This document shows, piece after piece, positions 19,576-31,247 of a DNA stretch of 35,000 bases. The first letter of the stretch is position 1. Every line of letters begins with the position of its first letter. This DNA comes from Prorocentrum cordatum (lineage: Eukaryota > Sar > Dinophyceae > Prorocentrales > Prorocentraceae). The notes beneath the pieces were generated by a model that searched no databases, was not told the origin of the DNA, and was given only the letters and a program-made list of their open reading frames with translations. The DNA lies in the NCBI GenBank assembly GCA_963575745.1, contig CAUYUJ010015945.1:1-35000 (forward strand), given 5' to 3'. The position numbers and the translations under genes are program-made.

Positions 19576-19850
19576 TGAGGCACGCGTTGGATTGTCCTCA
19601 GGTAAAGGCTGCAAAGAGGTACTCTGTCGACGCGCCAGTGACGCGAAGCCCCTAATAAATTAAACAAAAAAGGCAAGTCCAGGAATGTCCTCAGGTCCAT
19701 TGGCGTTCTCAATTCAGAATCCTGAGTGAATCGATCTTAAGGGGCCCGATCCCAAATTGCCAGATGTCTCGGGGTGCGTCGCGTGCCTCTCGGGGCGTGC
19801 CGCGCGCTGTAGCACGACTTGTTCCTAACCAAGGGGAACCCAAAAACGGG
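19576..19850. other. Non-repetitive stretch, nothing recognised
   Basis: Includes an AT-richer patch (CCCTAATAAATTAAACAAAAAAGG at about 19650) and a small GTCTCGGGGTGCGTCGCGTGCC / CCTCTCGGGGCGTGCCGCG duplication near 19766. No gene seen. Confidence 0.5.
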
Positions 19851-20430
19851 CCAAGAGGGCCGCAAGACGGTCCAAGACGGTCCAAGAGGGCCTAGAGTCA
19901 CCACAGTATCGCTCTAAGAACGAGATGGCCCCTAGACGGCCAAAGACGCCCAAGAGTGTTCCGAGAGCACTTACAAAAGGGCCCCGAGAGGCCGACATCA
20001 TATGGGAATGTTCCTTCGGTGGTCAAACAAGTTTCACGTTCTAGCCTGTTCAAATTTCCGACGCTCGAAGACGGCCCACAATACCCCAAGATTACCAAAA
20101 CGACCTGAGAGGCCCCCTAAGAGGAAGCCCAGACGACCCAAGAGAGCTCCCAGACGGCCCAAGAGGCCCCCCGAAGAGGCCCAGGAGGACCCCAAGAGGG
20201 GCCCAAGAACAGCTCCAGAAAGGGGAAACACGAAACGGCGTCACGATCCCTCCACCCCAAGAGGACTTCCGAGACCGCCAGCAGGCCTCCAAGAAGCCCT
20301 CCAGAAGCTCCAGGAGGCCCCCAAGAGGACCAAATTAGGCCCTAGAGGCCCCCCAAGAGGCCCCCCAAACCGCATCCAGAAGACTTTCGAGAGGCCTCCC
20401 GGAAGATGCCCGCAGGCATCCAAGAGGCCT
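19851..20430. repeat. CCAAGAGG-type degenerate minisatellite
   Basis: Repeated motifs CCAAGACGG, CCAAGAGGCC and CCCAGACGG at 12-15 bp steps, interrupted near 19990-20060 and 20220-20260. The same motif family recurs at 29640-29800. Frames read Pro-Lys-Arg / Pro-Arg-Arg repeats. Confidence 0.75.
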
Positions 20431-20646
20431 CTGATCTACAACCAGGGCACGGTGGCGAAATGTTCCGAAGCCACACACTATACGTAATACTCTAACCACG
20501 CACGCGCTTCGCGCGCTTAGATTCCCCTCCCCCATTTCTCCCCCTGAGGGTCCTCCACTCCGTCGTCCAGAAGATATTCGGCACCCCTCCGCGCATTGTT
20601 TCTTTACACATCAGAGTCCCGGGAACTGGGTTTCCGCGTAGTTGTT

Positions 20647-20700
20647 CCCAACCATCCTGTGGTGTTGGGTCCTCGTTTTGAAGAGTCGTCGCCCCGCGTT
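20647..20700 (+). repeat. Composite element head (copy A)
   Basis: A 39-bp block starting CCCAACCATCCTGTGGTG and ending CTCGTTTTGAAGAG, followed by CGCCCCGCG. It recurs in reverse complement at 29277-29328 with 38 of 39 positions the same. It is followed in both places by TCC-rich DNA, CAT-type microsatellite and then satellites. Confidence 0.88.
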
Positions 20701-21720
<1,020 letters not shown>

Positions 21721-22450
21721 CCCAACGAAGCCCCTGGGACTGTCCGCATGCATCCCGGAAATCGAATTTGGCATTTTCACCCCGCCCAGTACGGCGTTTC
21801 GTTGCCCCATAGAGAGCCCCACCGAAGCCCCCAGTGGGACTGTCCGCATGCGTCCCTGAAACACAATTTTGGTATTTTCACACCACCCACTACGGCGTTT
21901 CGTGACCCCGTAGAGAGCTCCACCGAAGCCCCCAAGGGGACCGTCCGCATGCGTCTCGGAAGCCCAATTTGGCATTTTCACCCACCCAGCACCATGCTTC
22001 GTGGCCCCATAGGAAGCTCCGCCGAAGCCCCCAGCGGGACCGTCCGCATGCTTCCCGGAAACCAAATTTAGCACACCCCTCATACGTTTCGTGGCCCCAT
22101 GGGGATCTCCACCGAAGCCACCACTGGGACCGTCCGCATGCGTCCCACACACCAGGTTTTGCATTTTCTCCCCACCCAGTACGGCGCTTCGTGGCCCCAT
22201 AGGAGTTCGCCCGGCGGCCCCAGTTCTGCCGCCCGCATGCGTTCCCCCCCACCCCGTGCAGCGCTTCGTGGCCCCATAGGGAGCTCCACCGAAGCCCCCA
22301 GTGGGACCGTCCGCATGCGTCCTGGAAGCCAAATGTGGCACACCTCTCATATGTTTCGTGGCCCCATTGGAAGCTCCACCGAAGCCACCAGTGGGACCGC
22401 CCGCATGCGTCCCGCACACCAAATTCGGCATTTTCACCCCACCCAGTACG
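21721..22450 (+). repeat. ~95-bp variant of the same satellite
   Basis: Shares the GTGGCCCCATAGAGAGCTCC ACCGAAGCC half with the 77-bp unit but carries an added segment like CCGGAAACCAAATTTGGCAT followed by TTTTCACCCC. About seven or eight copies, more diverged than the 77-bp array. Bordered on the right by a second composite microsatellite block. Confidence 0.85.
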
Positions 22451-22629
22451 GTCGCCCCGCGTTCTCCTCCTCCTCTCCTCTCCTCTCCTCCTCCCCCTTC
22501 TCCCTCCTCCATCACCATCACCATCATCATCACCATCACCATCACCATCACCATCACCATCACCATCACCATCACCATCACCATCACCATCACCATCACC
22601 ATCACCATCACCATCACCATCACCATCAC

Positions 22630-22680
<51 letters not shown>

Positions 22681-22748
22681 ATCAGCATCATCATCATCAT
22701 CATCATCATCATCAGCATCATCATCATCAGCGTCAGCATCATCATCAT

Positions 22749-22800
<52 letters not shown>

Positions 22801-22828
22801 CCATCACCATCACCATCACCATCACCAT

Positions 22829-22862
<34 letters not shown>

Positions 22863-22900
22863 ATCATCAGCAGCATCAGCATCATCAGCAGCATCATCAG

Positions 22901-22941
<41 letters not shown>

Positions 22942-23200
22942 CCCGTTTCTGCATACCCCTCACACGCTTCGTGGCCCCGTAGGGAGCCCCACCGAAGGTC
23001 CCAGTGCTACCGTCCGCATGCGTCCCCCCCACCCAGTACAGCGCTTCGTGGCCCCATAGGGAGTTCGCCCGACGGCCCCAGTTCTGCCGCCCGCATGCGT
23101 TCCCCCCCACACAGTGCAGCGCTTCGTGGCCCCATAGGGAGCTCCACCGAAGAAAATATTTACAAATGCGGTACCCACAACTGCATATGGTTGGGTCCGT
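22451..23200. repeat. Second microsatellite block plus 77-bp satellites and tail of composite A
   Basis: GTCGCCCCGCGTTCTCC starts a second TCCTC/CATCAC/CAT block (to 22940). Next come ACCCGTTTCTGCATACCCC and about three satellite units (22965-23150). The tail at 23155-23200 (GGTACCCACAACTGCATATG) matches, in reverse orientation, CATATGCAGTTGTGAATACC at about 27477. Confidence 0.85.
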
Positions 23201-23215
23201 CGCCAAGATAATTTT

Positions 23216-23503
23216 CATGTTCCCGCTGAAGCGCTGGCCTCATTTTCGGCCTTCCCGCTCGTTCCGAATCGCGTTTCCGCTGCAGCGCTGGCCTCATTTC
23301 TGCGCTTCCGGCTGTTCCGAATCGTGCTCCTGCTGCAGCGCTGGCCTCATTTCCTGGCATTCGCGTGTTTTTGGCAATCTGATTCTTCTCGGTCCTTCAA
23401 CATGTTGCTCCCACTGCAGCGCTGGCCCCCTTTCTGCGCCTCTGGTTGCTTCAAAACGTGCTCCCGCTGCAGCGCGGGCGTTTTCGGTCCTTCCAAATAG
23501 GCC
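23216..23503. repeat. 54-bp tandem repeat, five copies
   Basis: GCTGCAGCGCTGGCCTCATT-type cores at 23225, 23279, 23332, 23414 and 23467, mostly 53-54 bp apart with one 82-bp step. The last ~108 bp form the left arm of an inverted repeat with 23714-23822. Confidence 0.85.
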
Positions 23504-23822
23504 GGGCTTCCCGAAAAACTCCACACAAGGCGGGGCTGGTGGAGAGCACCCGCTGGCTCTGCTTCCAACATCGCCTTCTCAAAGCAGACACGGAGCTCCC
23601 GCTTGATACGTCCTGAAAAAAACGGGGCTTCTGCGGCCGAAGAAATCAACGAATCGGCACCGATTGTGCAATCACTTCCGATGGTTTTTCGGGGCGCATG
23701 TTCTAGATTTTGGGGCCTATCTGGAAGGACCGAAAACGCCCGCACTGCAGCAGGAGCACGATGTGGAACAACCAGAGGCGCAGAAATGGAGCCAGCGCTT
23801 CAGCGGGAGCAACATTTTGGAA
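23396..23822. repeat. Inverted repeat with ~108-bp arms and 210-bp loop
   Basis: The left arm 23396-23503 and the complement of 23714-23822 agree over most positions, including the shared end CGTTTTCGGTCCTTCC. The loop (23504-23713) is unrelated complex sequence. The arms consist of the 54-bp repeat, so inversion of part of that tandem array is the simplest origin. Confidence 0.85.
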
Positions 23823-24383
23823 GAAACCAACGGGAACCTACTCCGGTGCACGAAAACAAATACTCGGAGGGGGGCCGGAGATCTCCTGGATGTCGTGTGG
23901 GGAAAGAGAGAGGAGAGCAAGTACTCATCTTGCGCAGTTGTCAAGACACGGGGGGACAGAGAACCGCAGAGGGGGGGTGGCCGGAAGCAATGGAGGGCGC
24001 AGGTAGAAGGGGGAGAGGACCGTAGATGGACAAAAAATGGAACCCTTGACACCACGCCCCCAGCTCCCCCCAATTTCAAACTTGTCCTCAAGCATTTGGC
24101 AGCACAGGCGTGAGAGGACAGAAAAAGTGGAGCCCCCAGGGCCTCCGAGAGGCCGAACCCAACCCTGAAATTGGGGGGGAGGTGGGGGGGGGGGGGGGGG
24201 GCGAATGCGGGGCCGAAGACGAAGGGGTTCCACTTTTTTGTCCCCTGACCGGAGTGGGCGGGGGGGTCGCACCCTGGCCAGCACGCCACGGGGGCGCGCG
24301 CTCAGGGAGCGAGTCCTCCAGCTTGGAGACCACGGGCAGCGCCCCGATGTTCGACGGGTTCTGTGTCCGCTCCTGCGCACGTG
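23823..24383. other. Complex stretch with a long G run, no recognised gene
   Basis: GC-rich sequence with a G/GT tract at 24174-24202 that includes an unbroken run of 17 G. Open frames on both strands lack recognisable domains. Confidence 0.5.
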
Positions 24384-24391
24384 ACGTATTG
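24384..24391. other. 8-bp target duplication of MITE B copy 2, left
   Basis: ACGTATTG immediately left of the element, repeated exactly at 24559-24566 on its right. Confidence 0.9.
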
Positions 24392-24558
24392 TTAAGTCGG
24401 GCGTGTCCCCCTACCGTTGGATTTCGAGGAAAAATATAAGAGAAAAAAAAAACTCCCAAAATACTCCAAAATGGTCAAAAAATACTCCAGGAATAGTCCC
24501 CAGACTATTTTTTGAGTATTTTGAATATTCCTCCTGTAGAGGGACGGGCCCGACTTAA
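24392..24558. mobile_element. 167-bp TIR element (MITE candidate B, copy 2)
   Basis: Starts TTAAGTCGGGCGTGTCCCCC and ends GTAGAGGGACGGGCCCGACTTAA-type, so the outer ~17 bp are inverted repeats. A perfect 8-bp direct repeat ACGTATTG adjoins both ends (24384-24391 and 24559-24566). The AT-rich middle shares AATAGTCCCCAGACTAT and CTCCTGTAGAGGGAC with copy 1 at 10916-11073. No coding capacity. Confidence 0.92.
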
Positions 24559-24566
24559 ACGTATTG

Positions 24567-25210
24567 CAGGGAGGCAGGCGCCAGAGGTGGAGGCGGAGGT
24601 GGCCGCGAGTGCACGTGTGCATACCCACCCACACGTGCAGACCAGCATGCGTGCGGGGACAGCTTAGAACGAGAGGATACCGCAAGTGGTAGGCCTCTCA
24701 GCGTGGTGGGGCCCAGCAGGCCACCCGAGGGATGGAACCTGTTCTGTGCTCGTGGAGACGATCGACGAACCCGCAAATTTGGTCAGATGACTTCGACCCT
24801 TCTGGAAAGAAAACCGGATGTAGAAGCATGCAGCGGCCATCGTGCACAAGCCGCAGAGTACCAATAAACTTGCATGCGCAATTCGCGTGAACACAGCCTT
24901 GCTCCCCTTTGGAGGAGGAGGAGGAGGAGGAGGGGGAGGAGGAGGAGGAGGGGGAGGAGGAGGAGGAGGAGGAGGAGCAGCAGCGTGATGCAGCGGCAAT
25001 CTCCATGTGCTGAACGTTGCCTATGTTCGCCGACGAGATGCTCTTGGGGGCGTCGAGGCTGGCCTTCGCCTCAACCTTGGAGACTCCAATCTTTCCGAGC
25101 TCGTCCTCCTGCAGAGTTCGTGCTCCAGTGCTTTACTCCCTCCCTCCCTCCCTCCCTCCCTCCCTCCCTCCCTCCTCCTCCTCCTCCTCCTGCTAATCCT
25201 ATGCTAGTTC
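24567..25210. other. Complex stretch with GGA and CTCC microsatellites
   Basis: GGA triplets at 24912-24977 and CTCC tetramers at 25136-25175 followed by CTC triplets to about 25190. Between them there is no recognised coding sequence. Confidence 0.7.
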
Positions 25211-27470
25211 ATAGGTAAGCAAATACTCCGGCGAACCTCGAGGGATACCACGATAGGCACTTCAGTAACACTACCATGCGCACAGCGGGACTGCACATCA
25301 TGCACGTAGTGTGCGCCCACCGTCTGAAACATAGCATTGCCGCTGGAACTGCCAAATTCACTAATTCACTCTCATCTTTGCAAAAGCTCACCTTGACATT
25401 GCGCAGCTCGTCGGAACTGTTCTCCTGCACAATTACAGAGAGAGAGACAGAGAGAAAAAAAATGAGAGAGAGAGAGAAAGAGGAAGACAAAAAAAGAGAG
25501 AGAGAGAGAGTTCCCCGCCGATTATGCTGCTTTATCTATCCCAAATGGGAAGCGCAAGGTGCACGATCCTTACCAAATGTGGCCTCCAAAACGGAATGTA
25601 CGGAAGGGGAACACATAGGCACACAAACAATGAATGACAGGTGTCGAGTCAAGTTGAAGCCCATACACATATCTCGGATCTACCAAGTCGGATCACAATG
25701 CTGAACCATGGTAAGCAAGCTCATGTCCTCTAAGCCAACCTGAACCCAAGCCAATGCGAAGCCCATGTCCGTTAAGCCAACCTTGCCAAAGTCAACTAAG
25801 CCAACGTTAATTCCAAGCCGGCACTTCACACTTCTCTGCACCGAGCTATATTTAAGCTTGGATGAGGCTGTAACAGCATTGAACGTCACACTACAAGGCA
25901 GCGATTCAAACCTGCGAGCCTATAAAACTTCCAAAAACCCCATCTAAGCCACACGCAACGATTGGTGCCTGATGTAAAGCGCAGTCACCAAGTGGAAACA
26001 ACTAAACCAACACTGATAGAGGTGACCACTACCTGATGAGCATGACAAAATAGCAGCAGCTGAAGCTCAAGCTCAAACTAAAACATGAACTAACGCCAAC
26101 GCGGAACTGAAACGTGACGACTTGACATGTGTTGGGAAGCTGGTGTACAGAAGTGCAGCTAAGCAAAGCTCACGCAACTGAACTAGACAAACCTATACAC
26201 GACTGAAGATGGTAAAATCAAAACAACGCCTCCACTGAAAGTTAAAGTTAAATATAAGAGCTAAAACAATCACAATAGTTACAGCTAACATGCGAATGCA
26301 TGCTTGCCAACATTGACCCCAGACAGTGGGTTTTGCACGTTCAATATGCACTACATGCTGAACACTATATGGGAAGCAGCATACGTAGTGCAATCTACAG
26401 TGTGTCTCGTCAGTCGATGGTGCAAGCTGTTCGGTGCAGGCCAGGTGGCGAACTACGGAGTGCAACGCATGCGGTGTAAACCATGTGGTGATAGAAGCTG
26501 CAGTAGCAGCAGTGTGCCGTCAGGCGGCCGCAAGGCGGTCGGCGACGGGGCGAAAACCAGGGGAACCCATCCCGCGCACGAGGCGGACACGAGAAGGCCA
26601 CGAGGTTGCCAAGCGCGGCGACTTGGCGGAAACCCAAAGAGCACAGCCCGCGCATAGGGCGGCCACGAGGCGGCCGCGGGCACCGCCCGGGCGAAAATCG
26701 GCTGCTGCCGTAGGCTCTGGCGCTGGGCTGGCGCAGATGTCGCTCGACGCGCTCAGACACGGGAGCTGGAAACGGCCGAGGCCGTCGAAGAGACTCGATG
26801 TACACACCACATCGTTTGGTCTCGCAGGCGATCTACCACTCCCAATCCCCGAGCCCCCCAACAGGAATCACGGTGATGAACCCTTACGCCCCGCGAAGGA
26901 CAATCCGTTCCTATCCCCCACGCGATACATCCCTCCACACGGATCGACCGATTCGGAATAGGCACATGAATCAAAAACACAGGATGCACGGGCGCAAGAG
27001 CTGGGTGCAGAGGAGCCGTCAACACAGAGAACACAGGCACAGGAACCAAGTGCACACCTCCGCGCGCATTGACCGCGGCCGGTGCTCACCCAGCAGCCCA
27101 TCAAGGAAAGGGCAAGCACTCCGCTGGATACGCCTGCTTGGCGAAAAATCAGGTTGAAGACTGGCGACGCATTGGATCGAAAAGCTCATGCGAAAAGCAG
27201 TCTGGGGTGGCATCGACGGTGAAACCACCAAGAAGACAGGGCAGACGAGCACGAGCAATATCACGAGCGGAAACGATCGAGCATGGGAACCAACACGAGG
27301 AGCAGGACGAGCAGGGGATGACCAACAGGACAGCATCAGCAGCAGACCCATCAGCAGCAGCATCACATCACCAGCAGATTGAGAAGGAAGGTGTAACGGA
27401 TTAAAATAAACGAAACTCAATATGGTGCGAGGGCCAGCAGCGGGAGGAGGGAATTAGCCTGGCGAAAAAG
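25211..27470. other. 2.2 kb lower-GC stretch, no recognised gene
   Basis: A GA-rich tract (25436-25513, GAGA with A runs) is followed by less GC-rich complex DNA with a short TAAGCCAACCTTG-type direct repeat (25730-25810). Two copies of a ~78-bp unit (GGCGAAAACC...CCGCGCACGAGGCGG and GGCGGAAACC...CCGCGCATAGGGCGG) lie at 26548-26700. The longest frames (for example + 26434-26961 and + 26798-27157, and - 27019-27420) have no recognisable motif. An AGCAG/CATCAG patch lies near 27328-27375. Confidence 0.45.
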
Positions 27471-28035
27471 TAAACATATGCAGTTGTGAATACCGCAACT
27501 GTGAATACCATCTTCGCCCGCGCCCCCCATGTGACCACGAACCGTGTGAGGGGCGTGCCGGAATCCTTAGCGGGGTACACAACGCGAGCGATGACGATGG
27601 GTTTGGGTGCGAGAGACTGAGAGCGGGTGAGTCTGAGCTTGAGTGAGTACAATTGTGAATGAGTCTGCGCGCGCGTGAGTCTACGTGCATGAATGTCGAC
27701 GCCCATGTCGGCACGCCCCTCACAAGGGTCGCGCCCGCTTCCTTCCTGTTTTTTTTCTCCCTCTTTGCCCGTGGACGCCAATGTCCAAGGCTGCGGGTGC
27801 GGCGCCGCACGGAGTCCCCGCGACGCACGCCAGTCGCCCCGAAGGGGTCCTGGCGACGCGCGCGGGTCCGCTGCGCGGAGCAGAGAGAGCTAACTGGCTG
27901 GCTGATAGCGAGCAAAGCTCTGGCCGCTGGGCAGACCGACGACGGGGGCAAGCGAGGCGCTGGGCAAAGCGCAACATGGAGTTCCCGCGACGCGCGCTGG
28001 TCGCCCCGAGAGGGTCCCAGCGACGCGCGCGGGTC
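27471..28035 (-). repeat. Tail region of composite B
   Basis: Begins with CATATGCAGTTGTGAATACC, the reverse-orientation counterpart of the tail of composite A. It also holds two related ~60-bp blocks (CGACGCACGCCAGTCGCCCC at about 27819 and CGACGCGCGCTGGTCGCCCC at about 27989). No gene seen. Confidence 0.6.
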
Positions 28036-28735
28036 GTCCGCCATGCGAACCCTGCCACTGGCGCCTTCGGTGGAGCTCCCTATGGGGCCACGATCCTCGA
28101 GAAGGGTGTGCCCAAATGGGGCGGGGCCGCCATGCGAAACTTGCCACTGGCGCCTTCGGAGGAGCTCCTACGGGGCCACGATCCTCGTGAGGGGTGTGCC
28201 GAAATAGCCCGAGGCCGCCATGCGAACCCTGCCATTGGGGCATTCGGCGGAGTTCCCATATGGTGCCACGATCCTCGTGAGGAGTGTGCCGAAATGGCCC
28301 GAGGCCGCCATGCGAACCCTCCACTGGCGCCTTCGGTAGAGCTCCTATGGGGCCACGATCCTCGTGAGGAGTGTACCGAAATGGCCCGAGGCCGCCATGC
28401 GAACCCTGCCACTGGCGCCTTCGGTGGAGCTCCTATGGGGCCACGATCTTCGTGAGAGGTTTGCCCAAATGGCCAGAGGTCGCCATGCGAACCCTGCCAC
28501 TGGCGCCTTCGGTGGAACTCCTACGGGGCCACGATCCTCGTGAAAGGTGTGCCCATATGACCCGAGGCCGCCATGCGAACCCTGCCACAGGCGCCTTTGG
28601 TGGAGCTCCTATGGGGCCACGATCCTCGTGATGGGTGTGCCGAAATGGCCTGAGGCCGCCATGCGAACCTTGCCACTGGGGCCTTCGGTGGAGCTCCTTA
28701 TGGGGTCAGGAACCACTGTGCTGGGTGTGCCGAAA
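28036..28735 (-). repeat. 88-bp satellite, eight copies, reverse orientation
   Basis: GCCATGCGAACCCTGCCACT recurs at 28040, 28128, 28216, 28306, 28393, 28481, 28569 and 28658. The reverse complement has GTGGCCCCATAGGAGCTCCA then CCGAAGG, shared with the 77- and 95-bp satellites at 21-23 kb. The remaining ~40 bp (CGAGGATCGTGGCC side) is specific to this array. Confidence 0.92.
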
Positions 28736-28754
28736 CAGAGACATGCGGAGGGTA

Positions 28755-29146
28755 GAGGCAATGAGATGATGATGGGGATGCTGGTGATGATGACGATGAT
28801 GGCGATGGTGGCGACGACGATGACGACGATAATGATGACGACGATGATGGTGACGATGACGATGATGATGACGATACCGATGATGACAATGATGGCGATG
28901 ATGATAAGGATAATGATGATGATGGTGGTGATGATGATGATAATGATACTACTAATGATAATGATAATGATAATGATAATGATAATGATAATGATAATGA
29001 TAATGATAATGATAATGATAATGATAATGATAATGATAATGATACTGATACTGATACTGATAATGATAATGATAATGATAATGATAATGATAATGATAAT
29101 GATAATGACAATGACAATGACAATGATAATGATAATGATAATGCTA

Positions 29147-29243
<97 letters not shown>

Positions 29244-29276
29244 GAGGAGGAGGGAGGGGGCAGCGGGAGGAGTGAG
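28755..29276. repeat. GATAAT and GAT microsatellites of composite B
   Basis: Mixed GATGAT/GACGAT (28765-28950), then GATAAT hexamers (to about 29140) with GATACT and GACAAT blocks, then pure GAT (to 29243), then GAGG-rich DNA. This is the reverse order of composite A's microsatellite block. Confidence 0.95.
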
Positions 29277-29328
29277 CGCGGGGCGCTGTCTCTTCAAAAC
29301 GAGGACCCAACACCACAAGATGGTTGGG
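29277..29328 (-). repeat. Composite element head (copy B)
   Basis: Reverse complement of the block at 20647-20700: ends CACCACAAGATGGTTGGG on the + strand. One mismatch in 39, then a diverged hexamer and the shared CGCGGGGCG. Confidence 0.88.
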
Positions 29329-29640
29329 GAAAAAAGGACGAGGAGGAGGAGACGTGGCAATCGCAGGACAGGAGGACGGAAGCGCTCATAGTTCTGGGAG
29401 CAGCAATGCTGGCCAGGCGGTAATGGCAGTGGTCTTGGTCAAAACATCCTGGGCTCACATAGAGGCCCTGGTGACCTTGAAGAATATCAGAAGACCCAAG
29501 ACTCCGAAACAGACCAGGAGCTTGGGACCGTCCAAGATGGCCCCGGCGAGAAGGCAAAGCACATGGATGTTACTTAGCTGTGCCAATGTTGGCCTGTTGG
29601 GGGAGGGTCTAATTGAGGACCCCCCTGCTCTGATTGGTCG
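29329..29640. other. Complex stretch, nothing recognised
   Basis: A continuous but featureless + strand frame runs through here. Composition becomes repetitive after 29640. No domain, RNA gene or element end seen. Confidence 0.45.
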
Positions 29641-29805
29641 CCTCCAACATGTCCCCAAGGCGGCCCGAAACGCTCCCAAGAGAGCCCCTAGAGTGCCACA
29701 TGGGGCGCCGAAGAGGCTCCACGAGGCCCCAAGAGGGAGGCCCCAAAGGGGCCCCAAAGCGGCCTCCAAGCGGCCCCCCAGGAGGCTCCCTAGAGGCCAC
29801 CATCC
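29641..29805. repeat. CCAAGAGG-type minisatellite, second locus
   Basis: CCCAAGAGAGCCCC, CCGAAGAGGCTCC, CCCCAAGAGGGAGG and CCTCCAAGCGGCC in short succession, the same motif family as 19851-20430. Confidence 0.7.
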
Positions 29806-29919
29806 GCATCAGAGGAGGAGGTGGGGAGAGAGGCGGCCGGAGCGGCATGGCCCACGAGGGCCGAGTGCCGCGACCCGCCGAGACTGCGAGGCGGAGCGAG
29901 AGGAGCAAAACTGTCAACG

Positions 29920-30590
29920 CGCCTCCCAGCGGTCCTTCCAGGGCGCACCCCAGCGCTCCCTTGAGGGCGCCCGCCAGGGCGCTTCCCAGCGCCCCCCATC
30001 CTCAGGGCGCCCGCCCATGCGCTTCCCAGGGCTCCCTCCCGGGGCGCCCTCCAGCGCCCCCCTCCCGGCGTCCCCCGCAGCGCTCTCCCCAGCGCTCTCC
30101 CCAGGCCCCCCCCGAAATGTTCCCCAGGGCGCCTTCCAGAGCGTTCCCCAGGGCGTTTCCCAGGGCTCCCCCCCCTGGCGCCTCGCAGGGCGCTCCTCGA
30201 GGCGCCTCCCGGGGCGCCTCCCCAGGGCGCCTCCACGAGGCGCATCCTAGGGCGCCCCCCCAGGGCGTTCCCCTGCGCGCCTCCCAGGGAAGTTCACCGA
30301 GCCGATTCCCCAGGGCGCCGCCCAGGGCGCCTCCCGCGGCGTACCCCAGGGCGCCTCCCAGAGCACTCCTCTAAGGGCGCCTCCCAGGGCGCCCCCCAGG
30401 GCGCCCCCCAGGGCGCCTCCCAAGGGCGCCTCCCAAGGGCGCCTCCCCAGCGCGCTTCCCAGGGCGTTGCCCAAGTCGATTCCCCAGGGCGCCTCCCAAG
30501 GCGCCTCCCAAGGCATTCCCCGGGGCGCCGCCCAGGGCGCGTTCCTGGGCGCGCCCCAGGGAACAAACACCCTGGGGCTCACAGCGGCCC
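29920..30590. repeat. GGCGCC-core minisatellite (AGGGCGCCTCCC)
   Basis: About 12-18 bp units around the palindrome GGCGCC, clearest at 30375-30450 where the step is 12-13 bp. Frames read Gly-Ala-Pro/Ser-Gln repeats on + and Gly-Arg-Arg-Pro / Trp-Glu-Ala-Pro repeats on -. No gene called. Confidence 0.88.
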
Positions 30591-30624
30591 CCCAGGGCGA
30601 AGCACCCCGAGACGGCTGCCAGCC

Positions 30625-30800
30625 TTCTTCCTCCTCCTCCTCCTCCTCCTCCTCCTCCTCCTCCTCCTCCTCCTCCTTCACCTCCTCTGTTTCCTCCTTC
30701 TCGTGTTCGTCCTTTTCCTCCTCGCCCTCCTCTGCCTTCTCGTCCTCCTCGTCCTCCTCTTAGTTATCCTTCTCGCTTTCGTCCTCCTCGTCCTCCTCGT
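30625..30800. repeat. TCC trinucleotide and imperfect CTCGTC tract
   Basis: CTC/TCC triplets pure to about 30675, then interspersed with TTCTCGT and CCTCGTCC variants up to 30800. Confidence 0.93.
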
Positions 30801-30859
30801 CCTGGGTCGGGCCAGGCTGATTCAAAGCGTGTTCGGGGGCATGCTCCTGCACTGTCCCG

Positions 30860-31247
30860 ATCAAGGCTACTCGCCTGGGCGTCGTTTCTGGATGGGCTGG
30901 TGAGGATACGCGAATCGTGACATACCCTGTTCCAAATGTTTGTTCTCGCCCTGGCACCGCGCACATTCGTCTTCACTGAAAGCTTCCGACAGTCACACGG
31001 ATGGAAGGATCATCCTTCTCAACGCGTGGCTCCCGCCTCGGCGCCGCGCAAATCCGCCCTTAAGGTCTGCAAGCTACGCGAGGATAGAAGGCAAGCTTCA
31101 AAATGCAACTCTCGCGTTAACGCCACGCACATCTGCCGTAAAAGCTTCCGAACACAACCACGGGAGGAGGAGGAGGAGGAGGAGGAATGCTATGGGAATG
31201 CTATGAGAGCGGACCTCTGTCCTCCACAAAATTACCCTCCTCAGGGG
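30860..31247 (-). repeat. Three ~80-86 bp tandem units and GGA run at the LINE 3' side
   Basis: Related blocks with CGCCCTGGCACCGCGCACAT, CGCCTCGGCGCCGCGCAAAT and CGCGTTAACGCCACGCACAT lie at about 30947, 31034 and 31113, with GAAAGCTTCCGA / AAAAGCTTCCGA following the first and last. A GGA run is at 31162-31185. In LINE orientation this directly follows the stop at 31248-31250, so it may be the element's 3' untranslated tail. Confidence 0.65.

Noticed and set aside
27019-27420. 133-residue - strand frame with hydrophobic segments as a membrane protein
   Set aside because: Hydrophobic runs derive from CAGCAG/CATCAG low-complexity DNA; no supporting motif or context.
29790-30681. Gly-Ala-Pro-rich frames on both strands suggesting a structural protein
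   Set aside because: GGCGCC minisatellite is stop-free in most phases; no unique N- or C-terminal domain is attached.
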